From contig OV884015.1 in assembly GCA_930367205.1 (NCBI GenBank), positions 76,523,341 through 76,587,340 of the forward strand: 64,000 nucleotides of DNA. The letters run 5' to 3'. Below the pieces are notes generated by a model that had not been told where the DNA came from, did no database searches, and was given only the letters and a program-made list of their open reading frames with translations. The position numbers and the translations under genes were made by a program. This document shows, one piece after another, positions 37,701 through 49,025 of this stretch. The DNA is from Acanthosoma haemorrhoidale. Taxonomy: Eukaryota > Arthropoda > Insecta > Hemiptera > Acanthosomatidae. Numbering within the stretch: the stretch's first letter is position 1; the number at the start of each line of letters is the position of its first letter.

Positions 37701-40700
37701 ACTCAACAGACAGCTTGAGCTATACACTGCGTACCACCCTAAGCAACCTACACCTCCAGGAACATTTGTCAATAAGACAACACAGATTTTATTGTTTCCA
37801 CCTTAAATACCATTCATAGTAATAACTCTTCTACTATCGAGAGATATCAAAAAATTGAAACAAGCTTCCTCTGTCAAAGAAATTGGCAAACTAGCAGTTG
37901 CCGAACTACTATCATATGAAAACATTGGCAAGAAAGGATGTAAGCAAATGTTCTTCTGGATGTAAGCAAACTGAGCCTTAGTCCATGTTACATATTAACG
38001 AGTACTGAAAAAGTGCTGTTAAATTTCTGCCAATCATTAATACATCACCTAGTGACCACAACATGGTGTTCACCGCTTTGAAATATCTTGCTGAAGATTC
38101 TCAAAAGGAAGGTAGAAAAAGCTGCGCGGTGTACTTAATTGTCATATGACATCTTTTCACTCTACTGGTATTTGTGTGTTAATTAAAAAGCTTTTGCTTT
38201 GTTCAATATAATTTTTTTCCTTTTTTTTTTTTCTCATGAATAAACCGCTTTAACAAAAATTGTGAAAACTCCTGTTTTTAAAAGCTGTTTTTTTTCTCCT
38301 AAACCATCAACCCAAAGGAAAAATGAATAAGTACATTTTAATAGGCAGTACATTTTGCTAAAATCACTAATTTGCAAGATATTTGAGAAAACCCCCAAAA
38401 ATGTACCTTTAAACCACTTCTTCCCCACCCTCAGAGATGTTTACTATGTTGCAAAGGACACTCCCGTCAATCACTATACCAAATTTCAGAACTACATCAT
38501 TTATTTTTTTTTTTTCATTCGTTGCCTAGACTATTAGGGTGAGGGAGCGGTTCTCGAAATGTGAGGTGGCTAAGCCAAACGCTAACTTTCTCTTTTCTAA
38601 CTTGTTAATTCAAAATTTACTCTTTATATGATAAAGACAAAAATTACAACTTATGCCATATTCCCAATCCTCAATAGCCATTTGTGATAGTCTTCTATAT
38701 GTAATAAGGTACTTATTAATATCTTATGCTTATTACATGACTTTGGAGTTGTTCTCTTTAGTAAAATTTTTCATAATTATTAATTTAAAAAATAAAACAA
38801 AGTACCTTAGCAGCTTTTGTAACAATAATTATAAGCTTGTGCAGTCCAAATGGATCTTTGACAAGGTCAGTCCTCGATTCGCCCTTGTGTTCTTTCAAAC
38901 CAAGAATGTTAACAACAGTATTGATAGCTTGCAGGCATTGGCTATGTATTCTCCTGTACAGCATGCCAACTATCCCACCTAAAATCGTTGTAAGAAAAAA
39001 AAGAAAGAAAGAAAAATTAGAATTATTATATGTTATGTTGCAAATATTTAGGACATATTTGAAATCCATACTTTATAACATAACTTCATTTTGTCAAATG
39101 AGTTTCTTTTTTTTTACATCAAAGAACAATCCCACTAATTAATTAACTATTTTCAATAAATAGCCAAGTTCACATAAAGGAGCATAAAACCAAGAAAACA
39201 ATTTTGATAAGGGAGGGTGCTTGGCAGAAGTGGGAGTCCTAACTCACCAGGTTGTGTGTGCTCTTTCCATGAATGCTTATAACAATTTTTGTGGCAAAAA
39301 GAAGATTGGATAACTGTTTTCAGACAAAAACAAGAATCAGTTCTGCAATTCTTTCCTTTGGGAAGACCTCTGATAGAAAGGGCCTTTAACTAACTGAAAA
39401 CCTTACAAAGGAGATCAAAAAAGCTACTATGCCATCACTGTAACAGAAAATTTAAAAATGGTTAGTTATTAATGAACCGTGTGGAGTCCTGAGAAAAGTA
39501 AATCGAATATTCTTGTATTGACATGTATTAACTTAAAAAATAACAAATAATAAAATGAATAAGATAAATATTTCTCAAAGGAATTTATTATTGGCAAGCA
39601 GAGGATCAAGCACACCATCGAGTATAATATGGCCCCTACAAATAGAGGCTGTCGGGTGAAGGGGGGCCCCCGCTGCGGGCTAGGGTATCTTCAACCCGGA
39701 GGGCGCCAAGAAAGAAATAAAATTGGTAAACCTGTGGTCTTTGACCTTTGCTGCCGGCCTGGTTGGCGGGCAGCTTTATTCGTATTGATCGGACTCGATA
39801 AAATCTTAGAATGTGTGCCTCGGCAGTGCACTATGTTCAGGAGAAGAGGTAGTTGAATAAGAAAGCCATGGCTCGAGTAGAGCAGCAAGCGCCAGTGCAG
39901 AGAGAGAGAGAGAGAGAGCAGTGTTCACTTCAGGTGCTGGGTTCTGAATGAATGGAAAAAGCTCCGAATTTCGGCTTCATATAGGCAGGTCAGAAGCCAG
40001 GCTGCACACATGCCCCTAAGTGTGCTTCAGCAGAGTCGTGAACCAGTTCCCCCTCTCTAACTGACGACTAAGGTTTTTATTATTAAAATATGGAAATGTA
40101 GGCGGGTGTTTTCTGGGCCGAGAAGAGGGGAACTTCTATTTATTTGTGGCAAAGAAGTTGGTACAGCAGAGGTATTGTAACGATGAAGTAAACCAATAAA
40201 GCATTAACGGAAGTTTTCTAAGCTTCATAATGGATGTTAATTAATCAGGTATATAAAGCAACTAAATGCCTATTAATAATAATATGCAAACTAAAACTAC
40301 TGGATAAAATCTAGCGGAAATTCATTTAATAAACAATACCTTAAATTTAAATTTATTAAATATTTTACATTCATTTAAATATTAAAAAATTTTCTATTAA
40401 TTTATTCTATTCTGAGTAATCAATTTTTCAAAATAAAAAACAAGCTTAATTAATGATCAATGACCCAAGCTTACAAATAAAAACGCTATGCTAAGTAGAA
40501 AATTCAGAGGCAGACAAACAGCTTTCAAAAAAGATAAGTGTACTAATCAAAAGTCATGAAACACACACAGCACAAAAACACAATTACTCTAAAATATATA
40601 ATTTATAATAAATCACATGCAGCGTGCAAACAATTTTTTTAAGAGATTAACATCTACTTTTCTGAATCTCTAAAAGCATTTTATAGTTTTATTTTGTTTA

Positions 40701-43700
40701 ATATTGATGAATGAATCCCTTAGTGAAACAATCTACAATATGGTTGAGCCTTTCAAATTAAAAGTGTTCCTTTATCCCATCCCATCCTTTGATCTATAAC
40801 TGATTCAATATTATCTTAAACAAGGATTGTCACTTATGTATGTACTTACCTGGGATGCAAATTTCTCAAATGGCATTTGTGAATCAGTAGACATAATCGA
40901 GAAAGATTCTTAAACAGTTGTGCATGCCAAACATAAACGAAGTTTCAACTCCAAAGTATATTATCATAGTGAAATAAAAAATATTATACAGTCGATTAAA
41001 TGATCAGTACAACCATTTTATTTCATTATTTGAGTGATTTCTTTTTCTAGCAAGAATTTGTTATATCATATACAAAAGTAACAAATACTAAACTGTATGT
41101 TTTTTAAAATATACATAGTAATTAAAAATTATTAGTTGTAATATTGATCCCACTATATTTAATAATTACTACACAAAGAAAACATATTTGGTCAGGTCCG
41201 AGGCTCAAACTCAGGACCTATGCAATCTCCAGTCTAGTGGTATAGCTGAGCTATCTCTGCATGAATGACCATTGCTGCCAATGTAAAATATTTTAGCTAT
41301 ACTCTTGTAAGCTTGTAAAAGTTCACAACTATTTGTACAGGGTTGAGCACCCGACCTGGAGATAGTGTAGGAACCGGATTCAAGGTAGTATATCTTTTTT
41401 TTGCTAACAATCTCTAAAAATAGTGTTATCAATATCATAGTTAATAAGATAATAATTAATAATATAAGGTATCAATCAATATTCATAAGTGGATATTTGT
41501 AAATTTAAAAGAAAAATATAATCATACTTTAACAAAGATTGAATTGATGAAGATTCTCTATTATTATTATTTTTTTTTTAAAGTTGATATTAATCATATC
41601 ATTTCAATAGATACTGTGCCATGGGATACAAACTCTATAAAATTTTTAACTAATGGACTAGATAGTAGGTAGTCCCATCTGTTGGAATTCATCCATCGCT
41701 TGGTGCGAACTCTAACAATGTTGTGAAAGTATAGCTTAAGAGATTAGACATTGAAAGGGGTGATCCATCTGTACATGGATAGCTTAGATGTTGAGCTTCT
41801 GGTGGTAGATTTAGGAGGACTCAGATTCGAGCCCCGGTCATGTCAAACAATTTTTATGTTTGGCCAATAATTATTTGAAAAATATTAATTAGTTTTCAAT
41901 TTTACAATTAAATATTTATATTAACACATTTTAATATAACTATTTCATATAGTAATTTTAAATTAAAAATACATGAACTTAATTTAAATCTAAGTCGAAA
42001 GCATTTCTCCATTTTTTTTGTACACTAGATAGATAGATAGACATGAGCCAATAACCTTGGTTTTTTTCAAAAAATCTTAGGGAAATCCTTTAGTGACTCA
42101 ATAAGACCCATTTGCAGCATATAGGCTAAGTAGAAAAGGAAGGGAACTGGCCATGACCAGTCCACCAATTGACAGCTTGGTGCCTTCTATAAACGTCAGC
42201 CACAACTACTGTAGGCTATGCATTTTCATAAGATGTAAAGTCACAGACTTATTTTAAGCTTAGCTAAAAATAATTAATTTAATTTAGGTAAATTAAGCAA
42301 AATTAAAGTTAGAAAGAGCCCACCATTTTATAGCTGTACCAAACACATTTACAATCAGGTTAAATATATATCTATACAAATGAAAAGCTTTAATATCTGA
42401 TAAAATTTAAGAAAAGCTTGACATTACGATTGATAATTCAATGTTACAATAAAGTGTAAAAAATGAATTCAACACAACTTGCAACAAAGACGCTGCTTAA
42501 CACATAAAGTTTCTACTACTTTACAATAATAAAAACATTCAGGCAAACCAATATAACATAGCAATCACAAAACCATGCTTCATTTTATGGTTACTTACTT
42601 GTTAATCCTAAGTTCACTGTTAAATAGAAATTATTACAAAATTATTAATATCCAACATAAACGTTCTTAAGAAAAATTTAATCTAGACCAATATTTATAA
42701 AATAGAATATCACAACAATCCTCAAACATCACAACAGCTTTAAAAAGACAAAAAACACAGATATAAATATGAACTGTATAACAAATTAATTGTTTAGCAT
42801 TATATGCAAATCCTAAAACTAAATACATTTTTTAATAAGGTAAAAAAATGTACATTTAGAGATTTAATGGGGAGTGAATGGCTAATAAAGCTGATAACTG
42901 ATTTAAAGACAATTTAAAATAATAACGGATTATTATTACTACTCAGTTTTATTCCATACTTAATAAAATTTATTTTTTGGGGTTTTCTGGTGTTGTTCCC
43001 TCTTACTGTTTTCACTTGTTATAAATTAATAAGATATTTCTATGCTCCTACATAAAAAAGTCATGAATAATAAGGTTGAAGAAAAGAAAATGTTATAAAA
43101 AGTGTCAAAAATATGTTTTTATCAAAATTAATAATAAAAAATGAATATAAACAGTCATTTATAGTATCTGAAAAAATACAAATATAAATATTTTAATCAG
43201 TATAAAATTAAAAAATAAGGAATAATGCAATGAAAATGAGAACTCAGATTGAATATGAGAGTATGCTACAGGCTTAGTGAAAAATAAAACAAAGCAGGTG
43301 GAAGACGAGTACAATAATGGGAGATAATTAGATAAGAAGCTACTTATACCCAGGCATGATTTTTTTTTAAGTAACGTACCCACTGGAAGAGAAAACGTGT
43401 GATGTTAGGGGGAAATTTTTGAATATCTATTGTAAATGTTCTCTTTTTAGTCAGATTTTTAGTTTATGCTGTTATTATCGATATTGATGTGCAGCATTTC
43501 TTATATGAGCCATCACAAAGCACATGTCAAACAAAAACATAACTTTTACTTATACTTTACCCTACTTATATTGAAGACACCCAGACAAATCGCACCTGCA
43601 AGCTAATATCCGAAAAACTGCCATCCACTTCGATAATGACGTCATAAACTACAAAACTGACAAAAAAAAGTATTATGACCACCACAGTGAGGATTATATG

Positions 43701-46700
43701 TAAAGCTCACTTATATGGGTGGATATAGTCATAGGAATAGGATCACTTCACTGTGGAATTAGGTTTTATATCTTAGTCGAATTCTTCAGCTAGGGCCACA
43801 ACTAATATATTGGGAGATAACTACTAATAATTTACAGAATTACAGGGGTAACAGAAAAATTCTTCAAGCTAATAATTAGTAATATGAAAATTAATCTGAC
43901 CTTCTTTATTAGCAAATTCTTTTTCGATTTCAGCTTCTGCATCAGAAACGGGTAGATCCACCATTTCAACAGCGACAATATTTGCAAGGGCCTCCTCTCT
44001 TACCCACAATAATTGTCCTAATTAAAACATACCATTTAATTACAACTCACAGATATTTCAGAAAAATTATTATGCTCAAGTAAGATACTTATAGTTATAA
44101 ATACTTATACTTATAAATATACAGACCTTCATCTAAAAGTATGAGGGAATCGTCTTCACCTGCCAAAGCGAGATAACACGACAAGTTAGCTTCATCGGAC
44201 TTACATGCAAATGAAGATATAGTTGCTTCTGAAAGTTTGTGATTATTGATTTTATGTTTGATTTGTAGAGGACGTTTAGATTTCAAAACAATTCCAGACA
44301 GCTCATATTCCTGAGAACAAAAAAATCAGCTTGTTCATTATAAATACAATTACATAATGAGGCAATAAAAAAACATCATGGGGGCTCTAAACATACCATA
44401 TCACTGTAACTAGCTTGAATCAGAACCGGTCCTTCAGACGACTTTCTGACAGTAACAACTGTTTGGTAAGGTATTTCTGATGTTAATAGCAAGCTTTCAT
44501 GGACAACCAGTGCAATGCTTTTACCATTGGCAGTAGTGACTAAGGCTGATGGATATGCTGAAGATAGTGGAGTCAAAGACACAGGTTTGTCAGAAACAAG
44601 AGGAAGAGAAAAAGAGTTCTGAGAGTTGGTAGATAAACAATGTGTTGTGACAGATCCATCAGGAGAGACACATATTACCGTTCCGTCATCTAATATACAC
44701 CTGAAATGGTTTCATAATAATATAATAATACAAATCACAGGAACAATAATAACCTATAAATTAACGGGTACAATACAACATAGATAACTTTTTTGAGGAT
44801 GTTCTATTGGTAATTGGTTTAGATTGAAGAAAAAAAGATGGATTTTCATCACATTCATTAATGAGCAATGTTAGACTTACAGATGTATAACTGTGCATCA
44901 GATCTTAGTAACATGAAAATAAAAAGGAAATGTTATAAACATTTATTAAAAATGAGAAAGTTAAATAGAAATGAAGAAAAAATATAAGATAAAGGATAAA
45001 CAAAATTTCTTTGTCCTTTGAAGTAATAACAACCAACCAGTAATACATCCTATAAGATATAAGGTATATTAATAAAAAAGAAAGATTAAGTATTCATAAA
45101 TACTGTTACAATAAATTTATTATTGCATGTGTTGTATTGTATGCGTGTTTTTCCCATATTTATTATTATTTTATTTATTCATCTAAACTATCTATGTTAT
45201 TTTAAAAACCATGCCTCCCAAAAAATAACTCCATTCCATTAATCTTTCATAATGAAACATCTGTGAATACTTCTTTCTTAACTTTTTAGTAGGTTTGTAA
45301 CATTCCCTTTTCTCATATCTAGTTCTATTTCCACTAAATTATTTATTAACTTGTAGGGGACACCAATCCCTCTCTGTTTGAAATCTTTATAACTCTCTAA
45401 GCTCAATAAAATTTGACGCTATCCAGCTCAATAATGGTAAATGCCTTTCACAATAATTGTTTACCATAAGTAAAATAACTGCTTCGACCAGTGTGAAGAT
45501 ACGACAAATAATTGTCAACACGATACATACCCAGATGTCTTATTGTCATTATTTAAGAATGTAACTTGTGTAAATTAGGCTGACATAATCTCGTTAATTT
45601 TCCATTGAGAATATTCTTATGAGTGAGAAACTTTAGGTAAATCATATTTGTTGTGTTAATAAAAAAAAATTATAGATTACAATCATTGGATTAGAAGAAA
45701 TCAAATTTCATTCTGTGACTTGACTTTCTTAACTAAAAAACATTTGGCACAAAATACCTTCCCATTGTGATACGCAACAATTTATTAGTTCTGTAACAGT
45801 TGAATACTTACTCAGAAGTTGACTGTAACCATGGGGCGGAGATAGTACTCGCAGGCCCAGTAGGACTTCCTGTTCTGATACTGTATGAAGTTACTTCAAG
45901 CAACTTAGGAAGGAATTTTACTTGGAATAAAGTATTCTCATCAATGGTCCATTTAATGTCACTAGAAAATAAAACAGACTTCACAACACATGATATACAA
46001 GGGAAAAAAAAATTGATGATGTTGCCTCAACTTGACGTTGACCAGTTTTTAGGGGAAAACAGCATAAGGTCTCCACATTCACGGAACTGTGAAATATTCT
46101 GAATAAACATTAAATGGTGATAGGGGGGAATCAGGGGTAAAATTGAGTAGATGGTAAATTTTGAGGGTGCCACAACCACAGCATGTTTCCTAAAAAGCTT
46201 AAACAGTATTCTCTTCTTTTTTTTAACATGTCTCTAATATAATAATAAATAGGAATGGACAATTTTTTTAAATCAGTTTCTTAAAAAAATTTAATTCTTA
46301 AGATAAGTTTGTTTATATAATTATTCAAACAAGGATTTTTTTTTTCTTTTTTTAAGTGCAATTTAAATTAAAACAAAAAAATCTTTCAATTTGATGCATA
46401 TAATTATTAAAATTAACTGCTTTCGACAGATCATTGAGACCTTTCCCTATAGAGGGTAAGTCTTATAAACATAGAGATAATCTTATAATTTGTCTTACAT
46501 AAAAATAAGGTGTTACAATTAAACCAGAATGAAAATCTGAGATATACTACTAATGGATGAGGAGACTTTGATGTTTTGCAAGAAAACGGAACTGATACAG
46601 TGGAACCGTACAAATATGTTTGTAGCATTGTCGAAAGTCAAAAGCGTACTTTCTAGTCAAATTTCATGACTAATCTTGAGTGAGATAGTGAAGTTTGTAG

Positions 46701-49025
46701 CTTCTGGCAGCATACCAAACAGTACAAGAGTTATATAGTTTCTGAAATTTTTGTAAAATTCACAAATTCAATCCTGATTTATAGTCTAATTATACATGGA
46801 GATAGAAGAAGGATGATTCATTTAAACTTGTTTCACAGTAAAGCCTCTCCCCAATAATCATTAACTCTATTTTTAATGATTTCTTACTTTAATTTCACCC
46901 TCAACATGCAAGTGGTTTGATTGAATACTTGAAACAATCAGCTCATCAACTTTATGTACTTACTTTTGATCGTAAACAGGTATATTCCACTCATAACTCA
47001 AAATTCCAGATTTCAGATTCCATCCTCGTAGCAAGTAAGGACCACGACCTGAAAGTGTGGTCACTTCATTTCCAACTGAGAATGCATGAATAACACCATA
47101 ATCATCAGCTTCCAGAACTTTTCTCCATTTAATTAAGCCTGAAAAAATTGACCAATAATACTTTACTACTTCCAATTGATTTTTTTTATTGTTAAATCAT
47201 CAATTATAAACACAGAAGCAGATTACATACCATCATCAAGATCAAGCGCAGCAACAACATTATTTTCAGTTGCTACATAAATCTTTGGATCATCTTTAGA
47301 TATCAAATTGATGGAGGAATATTTAATTTTGCCAACGTACGACTTAATCCTGAAACGAAATGAGTATCTTTGAGTTATACTTATATTTATTATATATTAC
47401 TCGTTATACTTTGAGTAAATCCAAAAGTATTCGACAATGTTTCTTTAAAGAGTATTACAGGATTTTTATAAACAAATGTTTTAATTTTGGTATGTAGGGA
47501 ACTGTAATGTCGAAGGACATTATTTGATTTAACAGTTTGCCTATGAAGATTACAATTCAAAATCGGTTACATGCATAATATTATATCCCAGTTACATAAT
47601 AATTACATACAGTTTGAAATAATTGAGATAAGACAACAAAATATGTGCAAATGGCATTGTTGAAGAACATCTAAACAACCCATACCTAACAGGTGTTAGT
47701 TGTAGAAACTTAAAATTTATCAAAGCCCTTAAATTAAAAGAAAATCTCTAATATTTCTCTCTCTCTCGATATATATATATATATATACAAAGCATGATTT
47801 TGATTCTTGTGTAGGAGAGTTTTAGTTTATTTGGTGGATTTATTTTGAGCTATTACATGATGGCAACTTGTAGCCTCTTCTCTTTAAACTTGTTATTCCT
47901 GGTATAAGTTATAGTGACTAAAGCTGTTAAACTCGCACAAACAAGCAAACTTTGGTAAGACCAATATAATAATCATACAATGTTAACAGACATTACTATT
48001 ACTTCATAAAATGACGTCAAAGTAATGATATTTAGATCAATTGATTCCAGCATGATCCATCGCTAGGTCACAAATACTACCCATCATAAGGAATAAACTG
48101 TTGTGAATAATATAAAATTTTCCAGAAACTCTATTCTATTGAACATTTTATTTTAGGTAAGGTATGCCAAGAGTGGCTTGCCTATAAAATAATGAGGTAA
48201 AATCTTGGAGTGGAATACAGCCCATAAAATTCAACTTAGATTTTTTTTTTTTTGATAAATTAAAGTAGCTTTAAATGGACTATTTCACCTAGTCAAATTA
48301 ATTTGTATGTCATAGTGTTTAAAATATAAATAATTTAGTAAATAGAAAATAGTTCTATCATCTCAGGCAATTGACAAGTTAGTCCCTATCTTTTATTAGC
48401 TGTCAACTGGTGAGCAACAAAATAATATTGTTGTTGTTATTCAGTGTAGTGCCCACTTGCAATTTCAGGCTCCCTCTAGCTAGGAGTGGCATGTTACCTT
48501 GATGGGCTGCCTTCTGTGGACTAACAGGTTCCATTTTACCCAGGATAGCACCACAGTAGCCCAGGATGGCAGTAACCTACCTTATTAATGAACTCATTAA
48601 TTGTCATGTCTCATCTTGGCTTATCTACAGCCCCTCTCCCTAGCCCATTTGGTTACCCTCTTTGAATCAAACTACAGATTGACTAGCATATATTAATAAA
48701 AAATGACTGAACATAAATCTTATTAAACAGGAGAGCAGGATACTAAAACAAATATATATATTCATTCATTTTTTTCTGTAGATTTTATAGCTTAGAATAA
48801 TTATATTTAAAATCAGCAATGCTCAACAGAAAATTAATACAACTGTTTCTATAAAAGTGGGCAATGGGTAATTTTTAAAATAAATCTATCCATTTATTCA
48901 TATTTTTAATTAAAAAGAAAATAGACTGCAACTAACCAGTCAAATTTGCCGACTTGATCTTCATATAAAGCCTGAGATCCGTAGACTAGAATAGTTAGGA
49001 ACGTTAATTTTACACCTATATTCAT
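25718..49025 (-). CDS. EMC1: ER membrane protein complex subunit 1 (EMC1), 16 exons
   Basis: Exons, 5' to 3': 49025-48937, 47349-47231, 47138-46964, 45961-45812, 44700-44397, 44310-44127, 44017-43901, 38978-38806, 35999-35829, 35393-35339, 33971-33739, 31922-31736, 31587-31390, 30895-30770, 28779-28558, 25878-25718 (stop TAG). All junctions are GT-AG and phase-consistent, giving 887 aa. A signal peptide (1-20) is followed by [10 protein letters not shown], the hallmark start of mature EMC1. PQQ-like propeller strands follow, then the conserved C-terminal domain ([52 protein letters not shown]). A transmembrane helix ([16 protein letters not shown]) and a basic cytosolic tail end the protein. 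EMC1 is the main lumenal scaffold of the EMC, which inserts tail-anchored and multipass proteins. The human protein is about 100 aa longer; part of the gap lies between exons 3 and 4, where an exon may be missed. Confidence 0.96.
25879..27600. other. EMC1 intron 15, 3' part
   Basis: AT-rich intron. The 25950-26060 part is less AT-rich and, on the minus strand, has a tRNA-like look (TTGGAAGAGCACCTGCCCG) that may be another SINE head. No coding segment was seen. Confidence 0.4.
27601..28375 (-). repeat. GC-rich interspersed repeat, copy A (possible solo LTR)
   Basis: A sharply GC-richer block in EMC1 intron 15. It shares long stretches with 39620-40065, 59270-59880 and 60184-60925. Read on the minus strand, a TATATAA box (28287-28281) sits upstream of a CT-rich start-site-like region and the shared GCACTGGCGC motif, which is promoter-like. 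Downstream are GCCTTCGTCTCGCTAAAACT, a GAGAGACCTCTC near-palindrome and a core (27843-27966) encoding [15 protein letters not shown] in an 82-codon frame (28058-27810). TATA promoter, about 770-bp length and no internal genes suggest a solo LTR; a non-autonomous element with a small ORF is the alternative. Confidence 0.65.
28780..30769. other. EMC1 intron 14
   Basis: AT-rich at both ends, with a less AT-rich middle (29590-30060). That middle holds a 64-codon plus frame (29599-29793) and a GGTATTTAAG motif near 29762. It may be an old transposon but no family signal was recognised. Confidence 0.35.
31923..33154. other. EMC1 intron 11, 3' part
   Basis: AT-rich intron with a short TA run near 32737. 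Nothing else recognised. Confidence 0.5.
33155..33298. repeat. Two-copy 72-bp tandem repeat
   Basis: Unit 1 (33155-33226) and unit 2 (33227-33298) share CGGGCTG-TCCCAAAACTAG near the start and ACAAC-AACTATA near the end, with about a quarter of positions diverged. It lies in EMC1 intron 11. Confidence 0.6.
33581..35643. repeat. Locally duplicated intron segments flanking EMC1 exons 10 and 11
   Basis: Unit A (about 100 bp, centred on CTAAAAACTAAAATTGRGTAAATGATG) occurs at 33581-33680 and 35044-35145, and its first part again at 34656-34690. Unit B (about 150 bp, starting CTTTATATCAGAAATTTGAA) occurs at 34695-34841 and 35481-35643; the second B copy has an extra repeat of its GATAGTTGAAAAGTT phrase. 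All copies are in the same orientation in EMC1 introns 9, 10 and 11. This fits local segmental duplication or several insertions of one unknown element. Confidence 0.6.
36222..36640. repeat. GC-rich island with TATA motif, possible LTR fragment
   Basis: A GC-richer block inside EMC1 intron 8. On the minus strand CTATAAA lies at 36435-36429 followed by GC-rich sequence. GAGGAGGATTAT-GGGATGAGTG occurs at about 36461-36484 and again at 36608-36631. It does not share obvious sequence with the GC-rich family at 27.6 kb. Its class is unknown. Confidence 0.35.
37285..38530. mobile_element. DNA transposon with long terminal inverted repeats
   Basis: The left arm (37285 to about 37665) and right arm (about 38180-38530) are inverted copies roughly 350 bp long. 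Shared blocks read inward from each end include AAATGATGTAG, GGGAGTGTCCT-TGCAACATA, CTGAGGGTG-GGA, TCTCAAA-ATCTTGCAAA, ATGGTTTAGGAGA, AACAGGA-TTTTCACAAT and ATTGAACAAA. About 515 bp lies between them, with a protein-like plus frame around 38030-38145 ([20 protein letters not shown]). No transposase motif is visible, so it is probably non-autonomous. It sits in EMC1 intron 8. Confidence 0.7.
39248..39369 (-). pseudogene. MetAP1-like zinc-finger exon fragment in EMC1 intron 7
   Basis: Between a possible acceptor (CTATCAG, ending 39370) and a strong donor (GTGAGTTA from 39247), the minus strand encodes [15 protein letters not shown] then YKHSWKEH. This resembles the second zinc cluster of methionine aminopeptidase 1 ([20 protein letters not shown] pattern), which binds the ribosome. 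The upstream CPxC pair of that domain is not intact and no aminopeptidase catalytic sequence follows, so it is either a decayed gene copy or another zinc-finger exon. EMC1 itself has no such domain. Confidence 0.35.
39620..40065 (-). repeat. GC-rich interspersed repeat, copy B (internally deleted)
   Basis: This copy shares with copy A the left part (CGGGCTAGGGT, AGAAAGA, GCCGGCCTGGTTGGCGGGCAGC, TAAAATCTTAGAATGTGTGCC, GTTCAGGAGAAGAGG). It then jumps at about 39849 straight to the AGAAAGCCATGG...AGCGCCAGTGCAGAGAGAGA part, missing about 310 bp that hold the conserved core. The AG tract is expanded. Its TATA position reads TATATGAA on the minus strand, weaker than in copies A and D. It lies in EMC1 intron 7. 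Confidence 0.65.
40850..40894 (-). other. Possible first coding exon of an unknown nested gene
   Basis: On the minus strand an ATG at 40894 opens fifteen clean codons ([15 protein letters not shown]) ending exactly at a consensus donor CAG|GTAAGT. It reads like a first coding exon but is short. Its phase does not fit the zinc-finger fragment at 39.3 kb, and no partner exon was found. Chance is a real alternative. Confidence 0.2.
41191..41260 (-). repeat. tRNA-derived SINE head
   Basis: On the minus strand AGATAGCTCAGC resembles an A box, and 30-odd bases later GAGTTTGAGCCTCGG resembles a B box, at tRNA spacing. The cloverleaf is not intact, so it is a SINE or tRNA pseudogene rather than a functional tRNA. 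It lies in EMC1 intron 7. Confidence 0.5.
41774..41880 (+). repeat. tRNA-derived SINE
   Basis: GGATAGCTTAGATGTTGAGC (A-box-like) is followed by CAGATTCGAGCCCCGG (good B box), then a tail with TTTATGTTTGGCCAATAATT. The tail resembles that of the element at 62.43 kb (TTTTCTTTGGCTGCTAATTA), so the two look like one SINE family. Confidence 0.5.
41881..43900. other. EMC1 intron 7, 5' part
   Basis: AT-rich intron with a short GATA run near 42030. No coding segment or bounded element was recognised. Confidence 0.5.
44701..45811. other. EMC1 intron 4
   Basis: AT-rich intron, nothing recognised. Confidence 0.5.
45962..46963. other. EMC1 intron 3, may hide a missed segment
   Basis: By comparison with the general length of the family, about 25 residues seem missing here. 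The minus frame just after the exon-3 donor (46950-46888) is protein-like and ends at GTAAGA, but is cut off by an in-frame TAA and does not match the phase of exon 4. Another minus frame near 46000-46180 is open but unsupported. Confidence 0.35.
47350..48936. other. EMC1 intron 1
   Basis: AT-rich, with a CT/TA microsatellite at about 47753-47788. A less AT-rich block (48430-48670, with GGATAGCACCACAGTAGCCC) may be old repeat DNA of unknown class. No exon was seen. Confidence 0.45.

Noticed and set aside
38653..39142. Overlapping plus-strand ORFs of about 100 aa
   Set aside because: Antisense of EMC1 exon 8 (38978-38806); no independent motif.
43637..43644. TGACGTCA palindrome in an EMC1 intron (also 48012-48019)
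   Set aside because: Far from any start codon; expected by chance in 64 kb often enough not to annotate.
45800..46102. 100-aa plus-strand ORF
   Set aside because: Antisense shadow of EMC1 exon 4, whose minus frame has splice sites and EMC1 residues.
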